A DNA stretch of 64,000 nucleotides from Bacteroidales bacterium (GCA_003851245.1 BHEP01000008.1:1-64000); one strand, 5' to 3'. Counted from the stretch's first letter, positions 1 through 9,439 are shown. The notes: generated from the letters alone by a model not told the origin. Made by a program: numbers and translations.

Positions 1-2265
1 ACCATCAATAGTATATTGAGGAATATGATCATACAGTCCTAGACCATTCTGATTACCCAATTCTCCCCATGAGGCTCTTATTTTTATATTTGAAAATACT
101 TCTTGATCTTTCATGAAATTTTCTTCTGTTAATCTCCAGCCTAAAGATGCAGAAGGAAAAAGACCCCATTTATGTTTATTCGAAAAACGAGAAGAACCAT
201 CTGCACGAAAATTCATTTCTAGCAAGTATTTAGAATCAAAGGCATAATTGAATCGCATAAATCCTGAAAGCAAAGTCCATTCTGTTTCATCTGCTTCATT
301 CGACCATCCTGCTGTTGAACCAAGAGACAGTGAAGGCAACTCGTTTCCAATAATATTTATTCGTTCTGCACTCAGTTTTTCATATTTTTGTTGCTCTGCA
401 GACCATCCTCCCAAAACAATAAATTCATGTTTTAATACCTTTTTATTATACTCTGCTATAAGTTGTCCTGTCATATAACGCTCATTCGATGTGTATTGTG
501 TAACTCTATTCGGCCCTGCCTGTCCTGCTCCCATCGAAATTAATCCATTTGGTCCATATTTTCCATACTGCCTGCGCCATTCTTTTAATTGTTGACTATT
601 AAAAGAAATACCTCCAACAGCTTTTATTGTTAGTTCTTTAATTGGCATAAAATTTAATGTAAAAATCCCTTCCGTTTTTTGATTTTTATTCTCAGCTTTT
701 CCCCCTTCTCGAAGTGCTTGAATAGGATTTGCTTGCATTCTATAACGAGAGTAATTACCATTCGGATCATAAATGGGCATATTAGGTCCTGCTTGAATAA
801 AAGTCATATAAGGTATACTCCATCCTCCAAAAACAGGATGATACTCCTTTTGCGTATTGGTGAAAGTAATTTTAGAATCAAAAATCAATTTATCTTTCAC
901 AATATCAACATTAATATTAGAGCGTAAATTTATTCGGTCAAAATTATCTGGTCCATATTCCGAAAACAAACCATCTTGATCAAACCATCCTGCAGAAAAC
1001 ATATATCTCAGGGCATCTCCTCCCTTGGATAATGCTATGTTGTGATTTTGTTGAAAGCTATTATCCATCATCAAGCTGATCCAATCTTGATCAGAAGTAT
1101 AAATCCAGTCATTGCCTTTAGGTATTGCCAGCGTTTTTTTTCCCTTTATTGCTTCTAAAGCTTCTTGAGAAAATTGAGACACTAGCCCCGCAGAGTTAAA
1201 GGCCAAATTAGATAATAGAGCATGATCCAAAGCATTATTGCTTTCAGGTATTCGTGTAGGTGAATTAAAAGATATATTACCACTGTATTCAATCTTTACT
1301 TTATCAGAACTTCCTTGCTTAGTTGTAATCAGAATTACTCCCTCTGCTGCTCTTGCACCGTATATAGCCGAAGATGCGGCATCTTTCAGAACTGAAATGG
1401 ATTCAATATCCAGAGGATTTATTGTATTGATATTTCCAGGTAATCCATCTATCAATACCAAAGCTCCCGCAGAATTTATTGATGTTGTGCCTCTAATTTT
1501 TAATGATGAGTTATTACCTGGTTCTCCAGAGGATGCACTCACTATGAGACCCGAAACTGTTCCTTGCAGTGCATCCGTAGCACTCCTTATAGGTCTATCT
1601 TCAATAACATCAGCCTTAATCATCTCTACTGCTCCTGTCAAATTAATCTTTTTCTGTGTTCCGTATCCCACGACCACCACTTCGTCCAATGTTTGTGCAT
1701 CTTCTTTTAGCACCAAACGAACTCTCTCTTTGCCTTCTGTCGAAAACTCTTGTGCATTGTAACCAATATAAGAGATAGTGATCTTTGCTCCTTCCGCAAC
1801 ATTCAGCTCAAACTTCCCATCCAAATCGGTCACGGTGCCTTGCTTTGTTCCTTTCACCACCACACTTGCCCCAATAATTGGTTCGCCTTTTTCGTCAGTT
1901 ACAAGTCCTGTGATTTTTTTATCTTGGCTGATGTTCTTTGCATCCAAAAGACCTTTAGAAGAGCCTTTTCCTTTTGTAATAATAATGTGAGTACCGCTCA
2001 TTTCAAAGTCCAGACCCTGACCTTTGAATACAGTAGCCAACACATCTTTTACAGCCTGATTGTTTGCCTTTATTGTCACTTTTTTGTTGGTATCAACATC
2101 ATTGACATCAAACCAAAAAGAGTAGGAAGTCTGTGATTTTATTTCGCTAAACAATTCGTTTATAGCCCTGTTTTTAAGGTCGATAGTAACTTTTGCTTCT
2201 TGCGAATGAGAAGTCGCCGAAAGGGAGATTATCCCAAAAAAAAGAAAGAAGAATGAAATCTTCAT
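1..2265 (-). CDS. SusC/RagA-type TonB-dependent outer-membrane receptor with STN domain (3' end outside window)
   Basis: The minus-strand frame is open for exactly 755 codons from the ATG at 2265 to the window edge, so the C-terminal half of the barrel is missing. Order seen: signal peptide (about 1-21), STN domain (about 24-97, the segment that signals to FecR-type anti-sigmas), a carboxypeptidase-regulatory-like beta-sandwich (about 117-192) and a TonB-box-like stretch DEVVVVGYG. The SusC-type plug follows (about 205-310, with the family-typical SIYGARAAEGVILITTKQG), then the start of the barrel. By family it imports a glycan, peptide or iron ligand using TonB energy. FecR and an ECF sigma lie immediately upstream, so it is probably the transducing receptor of that circuit. 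The substrate cannot be read. A SusD partner, if present, lies beyond the edge. Confidence 0.93.
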   Translation of the reverse strand, partial: MKISFFFLFFGIISLSATSHSQEAKVTIDLKNRAINELFSEIKSQTSYSFWFDVNDVDTNKKVTIKANNQAVKDVLATVFKGQGLDFEMSGTHIIITKGKGSSKGLLDAKNISQDKKITGLVTDEKGEPIIGASVVVKGTKQGTVTDLDGKFELNVAEGAKITISYIGYNAQEFSTEGKERVRLVLKEDAQTLDEVVVVGYGTQKKINLTGAVEMIKADVIEDRPIRSATDALQGTVSGLIVSASSGEPGNNSSLKIRGTTSINSAGALVLIDGLPGNINTINPLDIESISVLKDAASSAIYGARAAEGVILITTKQGSSDKVKIEYSGNISFNSPTRIPESNNALDHALLSNLAFNSAGLVSQFSQEALEAIKGKKTLAIPKGNDWIYTSDQDWISLMMDNSFQQNHNIALSKGGDALRYMFSAGWFDQDGLFSEYGPDNFDRINLRSNINVDIVKDKLIFDSKITFTNTQKEYHPVFGGWSIPYMTFIQAGPNMPIYDPNGNYSRYRMQANPIQALREGGKAENKNQKTEGIFTLNFMPIKELTIKAVGGISFNSQQLKEWRRQYGKYGPNGLISMGAGQAGPNRVTQYTSNERYMTGQLIAEYNKKVLKHEFIVLGGWSAEQQKYEKLSAERINIIGNELPSLSLGSTAGWSNEADETEWTLLSGFMRFNYAFDSKYLLEMNFRADGSSRFSNKHKWGLFPSASLGWRLTEENFMKDQEVFSNIKIRASWGELGNQNGLGLYDHIPQYTIDG

Positions 2266-2454
2266 TATTTTTAACGTTCTTTGGCTACACAATATAGGCC
2301 ATAAGAGCCTAAAACAGAATATTTTTTTATACATTTGTATCGTTTTTTAGATTAGCAATCAATTTTGTGGTTATTACTTAATTCGGAATCGGGGAATGTT
2401 AGCGCATTCTCCTATTCGTGTTTTGTATTGTTTATTTCTCAATAGGCATGTTTT

Positions 2455-3495
2455 TTAGTAGATATTTATATTATTCCCATCAATGGTGTATGAGAATCTC
2501 TGGTTGGAAGACATTACCTTCAGCACTTGCTCGATGGTTTCGTTGTTTACAAAGTCGCCCACAAAGCGCTTATTTTTTAATGATTGCTGGTGAACATTAA
2601 TTTTCACATTGTAATTCCTTTCCAGTATGTCTACAATTTTGTCGAAGGCATAGCCTTCAAATATCAATCTGTTTTGCATCCAAGCAGTGGCTTCTGCCAT
2701 GCCGTTTTTGCTTATCGCTATTTGTTCTGAAAGCAGGTTGTAAGTTGCCAAATCATTGGGCTTCATAATTGTAGAATTTTCTGCCGACACAATCAATTCG
2801 ACTGAACCTTCTATAAGAGCAAGTTTTATTTCGTCGTTCTCTTTATAGTAATTTACATTAAATGTAGTGCCTAAGACTTTCACTTCCAAAGTTCCTGTTT
2901 CCAATATAAAAGGACATTCTTCATTTTTGGATACCTCTAGGTATGCTTCACCATAAAGCTTTATTCGCCTTTCGCTATTTCCAAATTTGCTGTCTAGTTC
3001 AACGACAGAGCCCGAATTTAGCCATATCTTGGTGCCGTCTTTCAATTCTATTTGCGATTTAGAGCCGTTTGGAACACTTATCTTGGAAATGAAATTGTTA
3101 TTATCGTGCTTGGGCAACACAAAATATGAATACGCAAAGTAAGAGATAAAAACAAAGGGAACTATGATTGCAGCATATCGGAGCATACGACGAAGCATGT
3201 TTCGTTTTTCTATGATAGCACCTTCAAATATATGATAAGCTTCTTTTTCATCAAATCGCTTGTCTGTTATAATAAAACCTACCGACTTCCAAGTGCTTTT
3301 TATCTCATTAAAATATTCTTTATTGCTATGCGACAGCTCTATCCAAGCATCCAGATCTTGTTGAGATGTCTTTGAAATAGAGCCAGTAAGATGGTCAATC
3401 ATCAAACCTAAATAATACTCTTTTTCTCGCTCTTGCTGCATATTTTCTTCCATATACTTATTAAGACGATTGAAATTGAATTGTGGGTAAATCAA
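2455..3495 (-). CDS. FecR-family anti-sigma factor
   Basis: A 346-residue single-pass inner-membrane protein. The N-terminal cytoplasmic part (about 1-105) should bind the sigma factor. One membrane helix (about 106-127, beginning YAAIIVPFVFISYF) follows, then a periplasmic FecR domain (about 140-240, with NGSKSQIELKDGTKIWLNSGS) and a C-terminal DUF4974-like region (about 275-346). It starts 11 bp after the sigma gene and precedes the STN-bearing SusC receptor, the standard order of Bacteroidota cell-surface signalling units. An alternative start is the methionine at residue 15 (position 3453, MEENMQQ), which gives a more typical N-terminus. I keep the longer form because no ribosome-binding signal decides between them. 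Confidence 0.93.
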   Translation of the reverse strand: MIYPQFNFNRLNKYMEENMQQEREKEYYLGLMIDHLTGSISKTSQQDLDAWIELSHSNKEYFNEIKSTWKSVGFIITDKRFDEKEAYHIFEGAIIEKRNMLRRMLRYAAIIVPFVFISYFAYSYFVLPKHDNNNFISKISVPNGSKSQIELKDGTKIWLNSGSVVELDSKFGNSERRIKLYGEAYLEVSKNEECPFILETGTLEVKVLGTTFNVNYYKENDEIKLALIEGSVELIVSAENSTIMKPNDLATYNLLSEQIAISKNGMAEATAWMQNRLIFEGYAFDKIVDILERNYNVKINVHQQSLKNKRFVGDFVNNETIEQVLKVMSSNQRFSYTIDGNNINIY

Positions 3496-3506
3496 AAGCA
3501 GTTTAT

Positions 3507-4079
3507 TTACAGATATTCTTTGAGATCCTTCCTTAAACGTACAATTGCCGACTTGATGTGGTATTTAACAGTATCAACTGAGGTGCCTATTTCTTGAGCA
3601 ATTTCCTGGTATTTAAGGTCTGAGAAACGACTTAATTCAAAGATTCGGCGCGTAAGGTCGGGCATAGCCAGCAAGCTTTTTTTAATCTTGAGGTCCAACT
3701 CTTTTTCAATCAGTTGAGCCAGAGGGTAATCGTATTGATCTTCGTAGTTTACTTGACTCGTGTGTAGCTTGTCTCCCACACTTATCTTTACCTCCTCTAG
3801 TCGTTTGCGTTCTTTCAGATGGTCTAGGCAACGGTTTTTTACGGCTCCCATCAAATAGCTTCGCAGTGATTGCAAGATATTAATCTCATTTCGCGTTTTC
3901 CAGATATTAAAAAAAACATCACTAACCATGGTTTCGGCAATAAAAGAATCATCAACATATTGATATGCAAATACACAAAGTGCTTTGTAGTGGTTTTCAT
4001 ACAAGAACTTATAGGCTTCGCTATTTCCTGCTGCAAGACCCTTTATAATAGTGTGGTTTGTATCTTTATTCATATTCAA
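3507..4079 (-). CDS. ECF RNA polymerase sigma factor, Bacteroidota sigma-70 type
   Basis: A 190-residue protein with sigma region 2 (about 25-95, with NHYKALCVFAYQYV and the VSDVFFNIWKTR helix) and region 4 (about 130-185, with LSRFSDLKYQEIAQEIGTS as helix-turn-helix). There is no region 1 or 3, as expected for an ECF factor. It heads a minus-strand unit with fecR and the SusC receptor, so it probably drives that receptor when ligand is sensed. A near-consensus -7 box lies about 50 bp upstream (4129-4136). Methionines 1 and 3 are both plausible starts. Confidence 0.94.
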   Translation of the reverse strand: MNMNKDTNHTIIKGLAAGNSEAYKFLYENHYKALCVFAYQYVDDSFIAETMVSDVFFNIWKTRNEINILQSLRSYLMGAVKNRCLDHLKERKRLEEVKISVGDKLHTSQVNYEDQYDYPLAQLIEKELDLKIKKSLLAMPDLTRRIFELSRFSDLKYQEIAQEIGTSVDTVKYHIKSAIVRLRKDLKEYL

Positions 4080-4104
4080 AAAAACAATTATGGATAAAAT
4101 TTAC

Positions 4105-4112
4105 TATCTTTG
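4105..4112 (+). promoter_or_regulatory. Promoter -7 box for the FabK-like gene
   Basis: TATCTTTG matches TAnnTTTG and lies about 75 bp upstream of the ATG at 4187. It overlaps the region holding the divergent sigma-factor promoter, so the two units may compete for polymerase. Confidence 0.5.
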
Positions 4113-4128
4113 TTTTTTAAACGTAGAG

Positions 4129-4136
4129 CAAAGGTA
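4129..4136 (-). promoter_or_regulatory. Promoter -7 box for the sigma/fecR/susC unit
   Basis: The minus strand reads TACCTTTG, a match to the Bacteroidota -7 consensus TAnnTTTG, about 50 bp upstream of the sigma factor start. It lies back to back with the plus-strand box at 4105-4112. The -33 element is not clear. Confidence 0.55.
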
Positions 4137-4186
4137 TACAATTTATACGATAATCAAAATTAACTTACATTCAGCAAATATTTTTT

Positions 4187-5137
4187 ATGCAAAATAGAAT
4201 AAGTTCTCTTTTTGGAATTAAGTACCCCATTGTTCAAGGCGGTATGGTGTGGTGTAGTGGATGGCGTTTGGCATCAGCAGTGAGTAATGCAGGAGGTTTG
4301 GGTCTTCTAGGAGCAGGCTCCATGCATCCTGAAGTACTTAGAGAGCATATACAAAAGTGTAAAAAGGCTTGCGGCCCTCATCCTTTTGGAGTAAACATAC
4401 CCTTATTATACCCTGAGATTGATACAATAATGAATATTGTGGTAGAAGAAGGAGTGAAAATTGTATTTACCTCGGCAGGAAATCCAAAGACTTGGACAAG
4501 CTGGCTCAAAGACAGGGGCATTATAGTAGTGCATTTGGTGTCTAGTGCAAAATTTGCTATAAAAAGCGAAGCTTGTGGTGTAGATGCGGTGGTAGCAGAA
4601 GGCTTTGAAGCAGGCGGTCATAATGGGCGCGAAGAGACCACTACTATGGTATTGATACCTCAGGTGAAGCGATCCATAAGCATCCCATTGATTGCGGCAG
4701 GCGGCATTGCTACAGGACAATCTATGCTGGCGGGCATGGTTTTAGGAGCCGAGGGTCTGCAGTTGGGATCTCGCTTTGCATTGACACAGGAGAGTTCGGC
4801 TTCCGAGGCCTTTAAGCAGAAATGCCTTCAGATAGGAGAGGGGGAGACCCTACTTTGTCTGAAAAAAATTGTGCCAACACGCTTGATAAAAAACGATTTT
4901 TTTCAAGAAGTAGCACTTGCCGAAGAGAGGGGAGCAAGTGGCGACGATTTGCGTGCTTTGCTGGGAAAGGGGCGTGCCAAAAAAGGTATTTTTGAAGGAG
5001 ACCTTTCTTTGGGGGAACTTGAAATTGGGCAGGTAAGTTCTTTGATAGAGGATTTGCCTACTGTATCAGAGCTTATTGGCTCATTAGTTTTTGAATATAA
5101 TATGCTAATAAATACTTTCGATAAGAGAGCGTGGTAA
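4187..5137 (+). CDS. fabK: FMN-dependent FabK-type enoyl-ACP reductase / nitronate monooxygenase family
   Basis: A 316-residue TIM-barrel flavoprotein. The N-terminal YPIVQGGMVW motif, EGFEAGGHNG (138-147, His145 in the place of the family's catalytic histidine) and the FMN-phosphate motif AAGGIATG (170-177) are all present. FabK reduces trans-2-enoyl-ACP in fatty-acid elongation, while close relatives oxidise nitronates. The length and the GGHNGRE motif suit both. No other fatty-acid gene is adjacent, so FabK is the likelier but not the only reading. The gene is the first of a plus-strand run that continues into ftsK 59 bp later. Confidence 0.8.
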   Translation: MQNRISSLFGIKYPIVQGGMVWCSGWRLASAVSNAGGLGLLGAGSMHPEVLREHIQKCKKACGPHPFGVNIPLLYPEIDTIMNIVVEEGVKIVFTSAGNPKTWTSWLKDRGIIVVHLVSSAKFAIKSEACGVDAVVAEGFEAGGHNGREETTTMVLIPQVKRSISIPLIAAGGIATGQSMLAGMVLGAEGLQLGSRFALTQESSASEAFKQKCLQIGEGETLLCLKKIVPTRLIKNDFFQEVALAEERGASGDDLRALLGKGRAKKGIFEGDLSLGELEIGQVSSLIEDLPTVSELIGSLVFEYNMLINTFDKRAW

Positions 5138-5145
5138 TATTCCTG

Positions 5146-5163
5146 TAAATTTGCGTAAATTTG
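5146..5163 (+). promoter_or_regulatory. Two tandem -7 boxes upstream of ftsK
   Basis: TAAATTTG occurs twice (5146-5153 and 5156-5163), exactly 10 bp apart, and each copy matches TAnnTTTG. The ftsK ATG is 33 bp beyond the second. They could give two start sites about one helical turn apart. Confidence 0.5.
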
Positions 5164-5196
5164 CAAAATATTATACGTTAGGAATAAAATAGGTAC

Positions 5197-7656
5197 ATGG
5201 CAAAAAAAAAGCAAACTAAAAAACAGGTAGAAGAGTTTCAATTTTGGACATCCTTTTCAGATTTAATGAAAAGTGAGGTCACCCATTTTATTGTAGGATT
5301 GATGATTCTTCTGTTTACTGTTTTTGCCACTTTATCTATGATTTCCTTCTTTTTTACGGGCTCTTCTGACCAAAGTAAAATCGAGGGAGTTTCCCTGTTT
5401 TATATAGGAAATATTGCCAATATTCAAAACTGGACAGGTTTTAGAGGAGCTTGTTTGAGCAATATATTAATGAATGAGTGGTTTGGAATTTCTACCTTTA
5501 TACTTTTATACTTTTTTGCTCGTATTGGTTTGCGATTAATGCATGTAAAGCCTTATTCGATATTAACAAATTTTGTGTTTAGTGCCCTAAGTATGATTGG
5601 TTTGTCGATTGCTGTTTCATTTTTCTTGGGCTATTTTTTTAGAGATTCCGCCATTTATATTGGCGGTAAACATGGTTTTATAATGTCTGATATTCTCAAA
5701 GAAAATTTGGGGATTCCTGGAACAGCCATTCTTCTAATCCTATTTTTTGTTGTTGTCATGGTTTTTGTTAATGCCGACACCATACCATTTTTAAGGAAGT
5801 TTTTTAATATAAAGCCACTTTCTTTTAATGCTTTGTGGACCAAGAAGGCTACTTCATTACTAAGTAAAAAAGACGAGGAAGACCAAAGCCAAGATCCTGA
5901 AGTCATCGTCAAGTATAAGAAAGATGCTACTCCCAATATATTGGTTGTCGACCAAAAGGATGGAGAGAATGCCTTTGTGAGGATAGAGGATGTAAAATCT
6001 GATGCAGATAAGGCTTTTGAGGTGCATGCTCCTGTGGACGAGGAATACTATATCCCTACAGAAGAAGCAGCTGAAGATAAGTTGCCTTTAATTATTAACA
6101 AGAGCGAGAGTGATGAATTGGCAAACGAATTGCTGCGCGAACATGGACTCTACGATCCTACCATAGATCTTCCAAATTTCAAGTTTCCGGGACTTGAGCT
6201 CTTAAAAAAATATGACTTGGGTGACAGACAGGTAGATATGGATGAGCAGAATGCCAACAAGAATAGAATTATAACTACACTTGAGCATTATGGCATCAAA
6301 ATTAAGTCCATTAAGGCAACTGTTGGCCCAACCATTACGCTCTATGAGATTATTCCTGAGGATGGGGTGAGGATTTCCAAAATTCGCAACCTCGAAGACG
6401 ATATTGCCATGAGTCTGTCGGCTCTCGGCATACGCATCATTGCCCCCATGCCTGGAAAAGGAACTATAGGAATTGAGGTGCCTAATAAGGATCCTCAGAT
6501 TGTATCTATGCACTCTATTATTGCATCCAAAAAATTCCAAGAATCTAAACTTGATTTGCCCATTGCCTTAGGTAAAACCATTACCAATGAGGTTTTTATG
6601 GTCGATCTTTGTAAGATGCCGCACTTGCTGGTGGCAGGAGCCACAGGACAGGGGAAGTCGGTAGGGCTCAATGCTGCTATCACATCCCTCTTATATAAGA
6701 AGCATCCCGCAGAGCTAAAGTTTGTGTTGGTAGATCCTAAGATGGTAGAGTTTAGCATTTATTCCATTATAGAAAAGCATTATTTGGCAAAACTTCCAGA
6801 TTCAGACAAGCCAATCATCACAGATTTTACAAAGGTAATTTATACACTTAATTCCTTGACCAAGGAGATGGACGATAGGTATGACCTCTTGATGAAAGCG
6901 GGTTCACGTAATATTAAGGAATACAACGAAAAGTTTTTCAATAGGCGACTCAACCCACTCAAAGGGCATAAATTTATGCCGTATATTGTGGTAATTATTG
7001 ATGAGTTTGGCGATCTTATTATGACGGCAGGCAAGGAAATAGAGCTTCCCATAGCGCGTATTGCCCAAAAGGCTAGGGCTGTGGGTATTCACATGATTAT
7101 TGCTACCCAGCGACCTACCACCAATATTATAACCGGAACTATCAAAGCAAACTTCCCTGCACGTATTGCTTTTAGGGTAACTTCCATGATAGATTCGCGA
7201 ACTATTTTAGATAGTCCTGGTGCCAATCAGCTCATTGGTAGGGGCGACTTATTGTTTTTTCAAGGCAGTGATATGACCCGTGTGCAGTGTGCTTTTGTGG
7301 ATACTCCCGAGGTTGAGAGAATATCCGAATTTATAGGAAGTCAGGCAGCTTACCCCACAGCATTTTATTTGCCCGAATATGTGGGAGAGGATACCGAAAA
7401 ATCGCCAGGAGGAGTTGACCTACGTGATAGAGATGCCCTATTTGATGACGCTGCTCGTTTAATTGTAATTCATCAACAGGGATCTACCTCACTTATTCAG
7501 CGCAAGTTTTCTGTAGGTTACAATCGTGCAGCCAGGATCATGGATCAGTTGGAGGCGGCAAGAATTGTTGGACCCTTTGAAGGAAGTAAGGCTAGGCAGG
7601 TATTGATACAAGACGACTATCAATTGGAGCAAGTATTGACCAATCTAAAGCAATGA
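5197..7656 (+). CDS. ftsK: DNA translocase FtsK
   Basis: An 819-residue translocase that pumps chromosome ends through the closing septum and activates XerCD at dif. Four membrane segments lie in the first 190 residues (about 28-54, 90-112, 117-146, 167-190), followed by an acidic linker (about 215-340). The motor has Walker A GATGQGKS (481-488) and Walker B VVIIDEFGDL (Asp602, Glu603), and the C-terminal gamma winged helix is about 745-819. The linker is short compared with the long proline/glutamine linker of enterobacterial FtsK, as is usual in this phylum. The LolA-like gene follows 79 bp later. Confidence 0.96.
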   Translation: MAKKKQTKKQVEEFQFWTSFSDLMKSEVTHFIVGLMILLFTVFATLSMISFFFTGSSDQSKIEGVSLFYIGNIANIQNWTGFRGACLSNILMNEWFGISTFILLYFFARIGLRLMHVKPYSILTNFVFSALSMIGLSIAVSFFLGYFFRDSAIYIGGKHGFIMSDILKENLGIPGTAILLILFFVVVMVFVNADTIPFLRKFFNIKPLSFNALWTKKATSLLSKKDEEDQSQDPEVIVKYKKDATPNILVVDQKDGENAFVRIEDVKSDADKAFEVHAPVDEEYYIPTEEAAEDKLPLIINKSESDELANELLREHGLYDPTIDLPNFKFPGLELLKKYDLGDRQVDMDEQNANKNRIITTLEHYGIKIKSIKATVGPTITLYEIIPEDGVRISKIRNLEDDIAMSLSALGIRIIAPMPGKGTIGIEVPNKDPQIVSMHSIIASKKFQESKLDLPIALGKTITNEVFMVDLCKMPHLLVAGATGQGKSVGLNAAITSLLYKKHPAELKFVLVDPKMVEFSIYSIIEKHYLAKLPDSDKPIITDFTKVIYTLNSLTKEMDDRYDLLMKAGSRNIKEYNEKFFNRRLNPLKGHKFMPYIVVIIDEFGDLIMTAGKEIELPIARIAQKARAVGIHMIIATQRPTTNIITGTIKANFPARIAFRVTSMIDSRTILDSPGANQLIGRGDLLFFQGSDMTRVQCAFVDTPEVERISEFIGSQAAYPTAFYLPEYVGEDTEKSPGGVDLRDRDALFDDAARLIVIHQQGSTSLIQRKFSVGYNRAARIMDQLEAARIVGPFEGSKARQVLIQDDYQLEQVLTNLKQ

Positions 7657-7683
7657 GGCAGGCCGAATAAATCCAGACCAATA

Positions 7684-7725
7684 ATAATTAATAGGATAAT
7701 CAATAGAATAATCAATAGAATAAAT
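7684..7725 (+). repeat. 12-bp tandem repeat between ftsK and the lolA-like gene
   Basis: The units are ATAATTAATAGG (7684-7695), then ATAATCAATAGA twice (7696-7707, 7708-7719), then a partial ATAAAT. The array ends 10 bp before the next start codon, so copy number sets part of the leader length. Confidence 0.75.
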
Positions 7726-7735
7726 AATTTACATA

Positions 7736-8386
7736 ATGCAAGGAATAAAAATTTCACTTTTGCTTTTTTTAATAAGCTTCTCATTTATTGCTTTTGCTCA
7801 TAATGATATAAGAGCCATTGAAGTACTCGAAAACGCAAGTAGCGAATACCTCAAAGCGGGAGGTGTAAGTGCTCAGTTTGCTATACATATCAAGGATAGC
7901 AAGCTCATACAAACTTTTGAGGGAGATATTAAAATGAAAGGAGATAAATTTTACCTCTCAACACCCGACATTGATACATGGTTTGATGGCAAAACCCAAT
8001 GGGCGTATTTGAAGCAAAATGATGAAGTAAATATCACAGAACCCGAAGCAGAAGAATTGCAAATGATAAATCCTATAAATATATTGGGGATTTATAAAAA
8101 TGGATCTTATACTTGTAAGTATCTTGGAGAAAGGCAGGATGCCAAACAAAAAAGCGTTTTTGAAGTCGAGCTTAATCCTAAAAATAAGAAGGGGCAAATC
8201 ACAAAAATTGTTTTGCAGCTGTCTAAAATAGATTTTACTCCTACAAAATTTCAAGTTTTTTATAAGAATAAACTTGAAAATATTATTCAGATCAATAAGT
8301 ATGAAAAAGGGCAGAGTCTAAGTGATCAAATATTTGTGTTTGATAAAAAAAAATATCCTGAGGTCGATGTCATTGACCTCAGGTAA
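7736..8386 (+). CDS. lolA: LolA-like outer-membrane lipoprotein carrier
   Basis: A 216-residue exported protein with a signal peptide (1-21, ending AFA). The remainder is a single beta-rich LolA/LolB-like domain with the familiar spacing: FEGDIKMKGDKFYLSTPD, then WFDGKTQWAYLKQNDEVNIT, then the PINIL turn. By family it shuttles lipoproteins across the periplasm from LolCDE to the outer membrane. In Bacteroidota it usually lies directly downstream of ftsK, as here, which supports the call. Specificity for lipoproteins is inferred from the family. Confidence 0.86.
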   Translation: MQGIKISLLLFLISFSFIAFAHNDIRAIEVLENASSEYLKAGGVSAQFAIHIKDSKLIQTFEGDIKMKGDKFYLSTPDIDTWFDGKTQWAYLKQNDEVNITEPEAEELQMINPINILGIYKNGSYTCKYLGERQDAKQKSVFEVELNPKNKKGQITKIVLQLSKIDFTPTKFQVFYKNKLENIIQINKYEKGQSLSDQIFVFDKKKYPEVDVIDLR

Positions 8387-8425
8387 ATGGAAAATATATA
8401 TTATTAATCAATTATCATTTAACTT

Positions 8426-9370
8426 ATGAATAAAGAGAAAACAAGATGTCTTATTATAGGCTCAGGGCCTGGAGGTTATACTGCTGCTATATACGCATCA
8501 AGAGCCAATTTATCACCTATTTTATACGAGGGGATTCAACCTGGAGGCCAGCTTACAACAACAAGCGAGGTTGAAAATTTTCCTGGCTATGCCGATGGAA
8601 TTACAGGGCCCGAAATGATGGTGGATTTGCGCAAACAAGCGCAGAGGTTTGGTACGGATATACGTACAGGGATGGCTACAGCTGCCGATTTATCAAAAGC
8701 TCCTTATACGATAACTATAGATGGAAATACGGTAATAGAAACAGAAACCCTGATTATTGCCACAGGAGCATCGGCAAAATATTTGGGCTTAGACGACGAA
8801 ACGAAGTATGCAGGACAGGGAGTTTCGGCCTGTGCTACCTGCGATGGATTTTTTTATAGAAAAAAAGTTGTAGCTGTTGTAGGTGGTGGTGATACTGCTT
8901 GTGAGGAAGCTATTTATTTGGCCGGACTGGCTTCAAAAGTTTACCTTATTGTGAGAAAACCCGAACTCAGAGCCTCCAAAATAATGCAAGATAGGGTGAT
9001 GGCTCATCCCAAAATTGAAGTTTTATTTGAGCATAATACAATAGGACTCTTTGGAAATAATGGTGTGGAAGGTGCTCATTTGGTGAAAAAACAGGGGGCG
9101 GCAGATGAAGAAAAGATAGATATTGCCATTGATGGTTTCTTTTTGGCAATAGGACACACACCCAACTCAGATATTTTTAAAGAATATTTAGATATAGATG
9201 AGCATGGATATATCAAAACAATACCAGGCACACCACTAAGCAATATTGCTGGTGTTTTTGCTGCTGGTGATGTAGCAGACCCTCACTACAAACAGGCAAT
9301 TACTGCAGCTGGCACAGGATGTATGGCCGCCATAGAATCGGAAAAATATCTTAGTAGTATTGGAAAATAA
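8426..9370 (+). CDS. trxB: Thioredoxin-disulfide reductase
   Basis: A 314-residue FAD/NADPH enzyme that reduces thioredoxin. FAD-binding GSGPGG is at 12-17, the redox-active CATC at 136-139, NADPH-binding GGGDTA at 153-158 and the second FAD motif (FAAGDVAD) near the C-terminus. Length and motif order are standard. It is the last gene of the plus-strand run that starts at fabK/ftsK and is closed by the hairpin at 9407-9439. No thioredoxin gene is adjacent. Confidence 0.96.
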   Translation: MNKEKTRCLIIGSGPGGYTAAIYASRANLSPILYEGIQPGGQLTTTSEVENFPGYADGITGPEMMVDLRKQAQRFGTDIRTGMATAADLSKAPYTITIDGNTVIETETLIIATGASAKYLGLDDETKYAGQGVSACATCDGFFYRKKVVAVVGGGDTACEEAIYLAGLASKVYLIVRKPELRASKIMQDRVMAHPKIEVLFEHNTIGLFGNNGVEGAHLVKKQGAADEEKIDIAIDGFFLAIGHTPNSDIFKEYLDIDEHGYIKTIPGTPLSNIAGVFAAGDVADPHYKQAITAAGTGCMAAIESEKYLSSIGK

Positions 9371-9383
9371 TTCCTATTGATTA

Positions 9384-9408
9384 AGCTCATATAATTCAGC
9401 TCATATAA
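9384..9408 (+). repeat. 14-bp near-duplication downstream of trxB
   Basis: AGCTCATATAATTC (9384-9397) is followed directly by AGCTCATATAA (9398-9408), which runs into the terminator stem. It is short, so weak alone, but it fits the window-wide pattern of tandem duplications in spacers. Confidence 0.45.
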
Positions 9409-9439
9409 AAAAAGCCCTCTACATAGAAGGCTTTTTTTT
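9407..9439. terminator. Bidirectional hairpin terminator between trxB and the M16 gene
   Basis: The outer arms AAAAAAAGCC and GGCTTTTTTT pair, followed by an inner TCT/AGA pairing around a short ACAT loop. The A-tract and T-tract make it work in both directions between the converging genes. The T-tract overlaps the stop codon of the M16 gene. Confidence 0.8.

Noticed and set aside
5197-9370. One long operon from fabK through trxB with no internal promoters
   Set aside because: Twin -7 boxes precede ftsK and a repeat separates it from lolA, so independent transcription is as likely.
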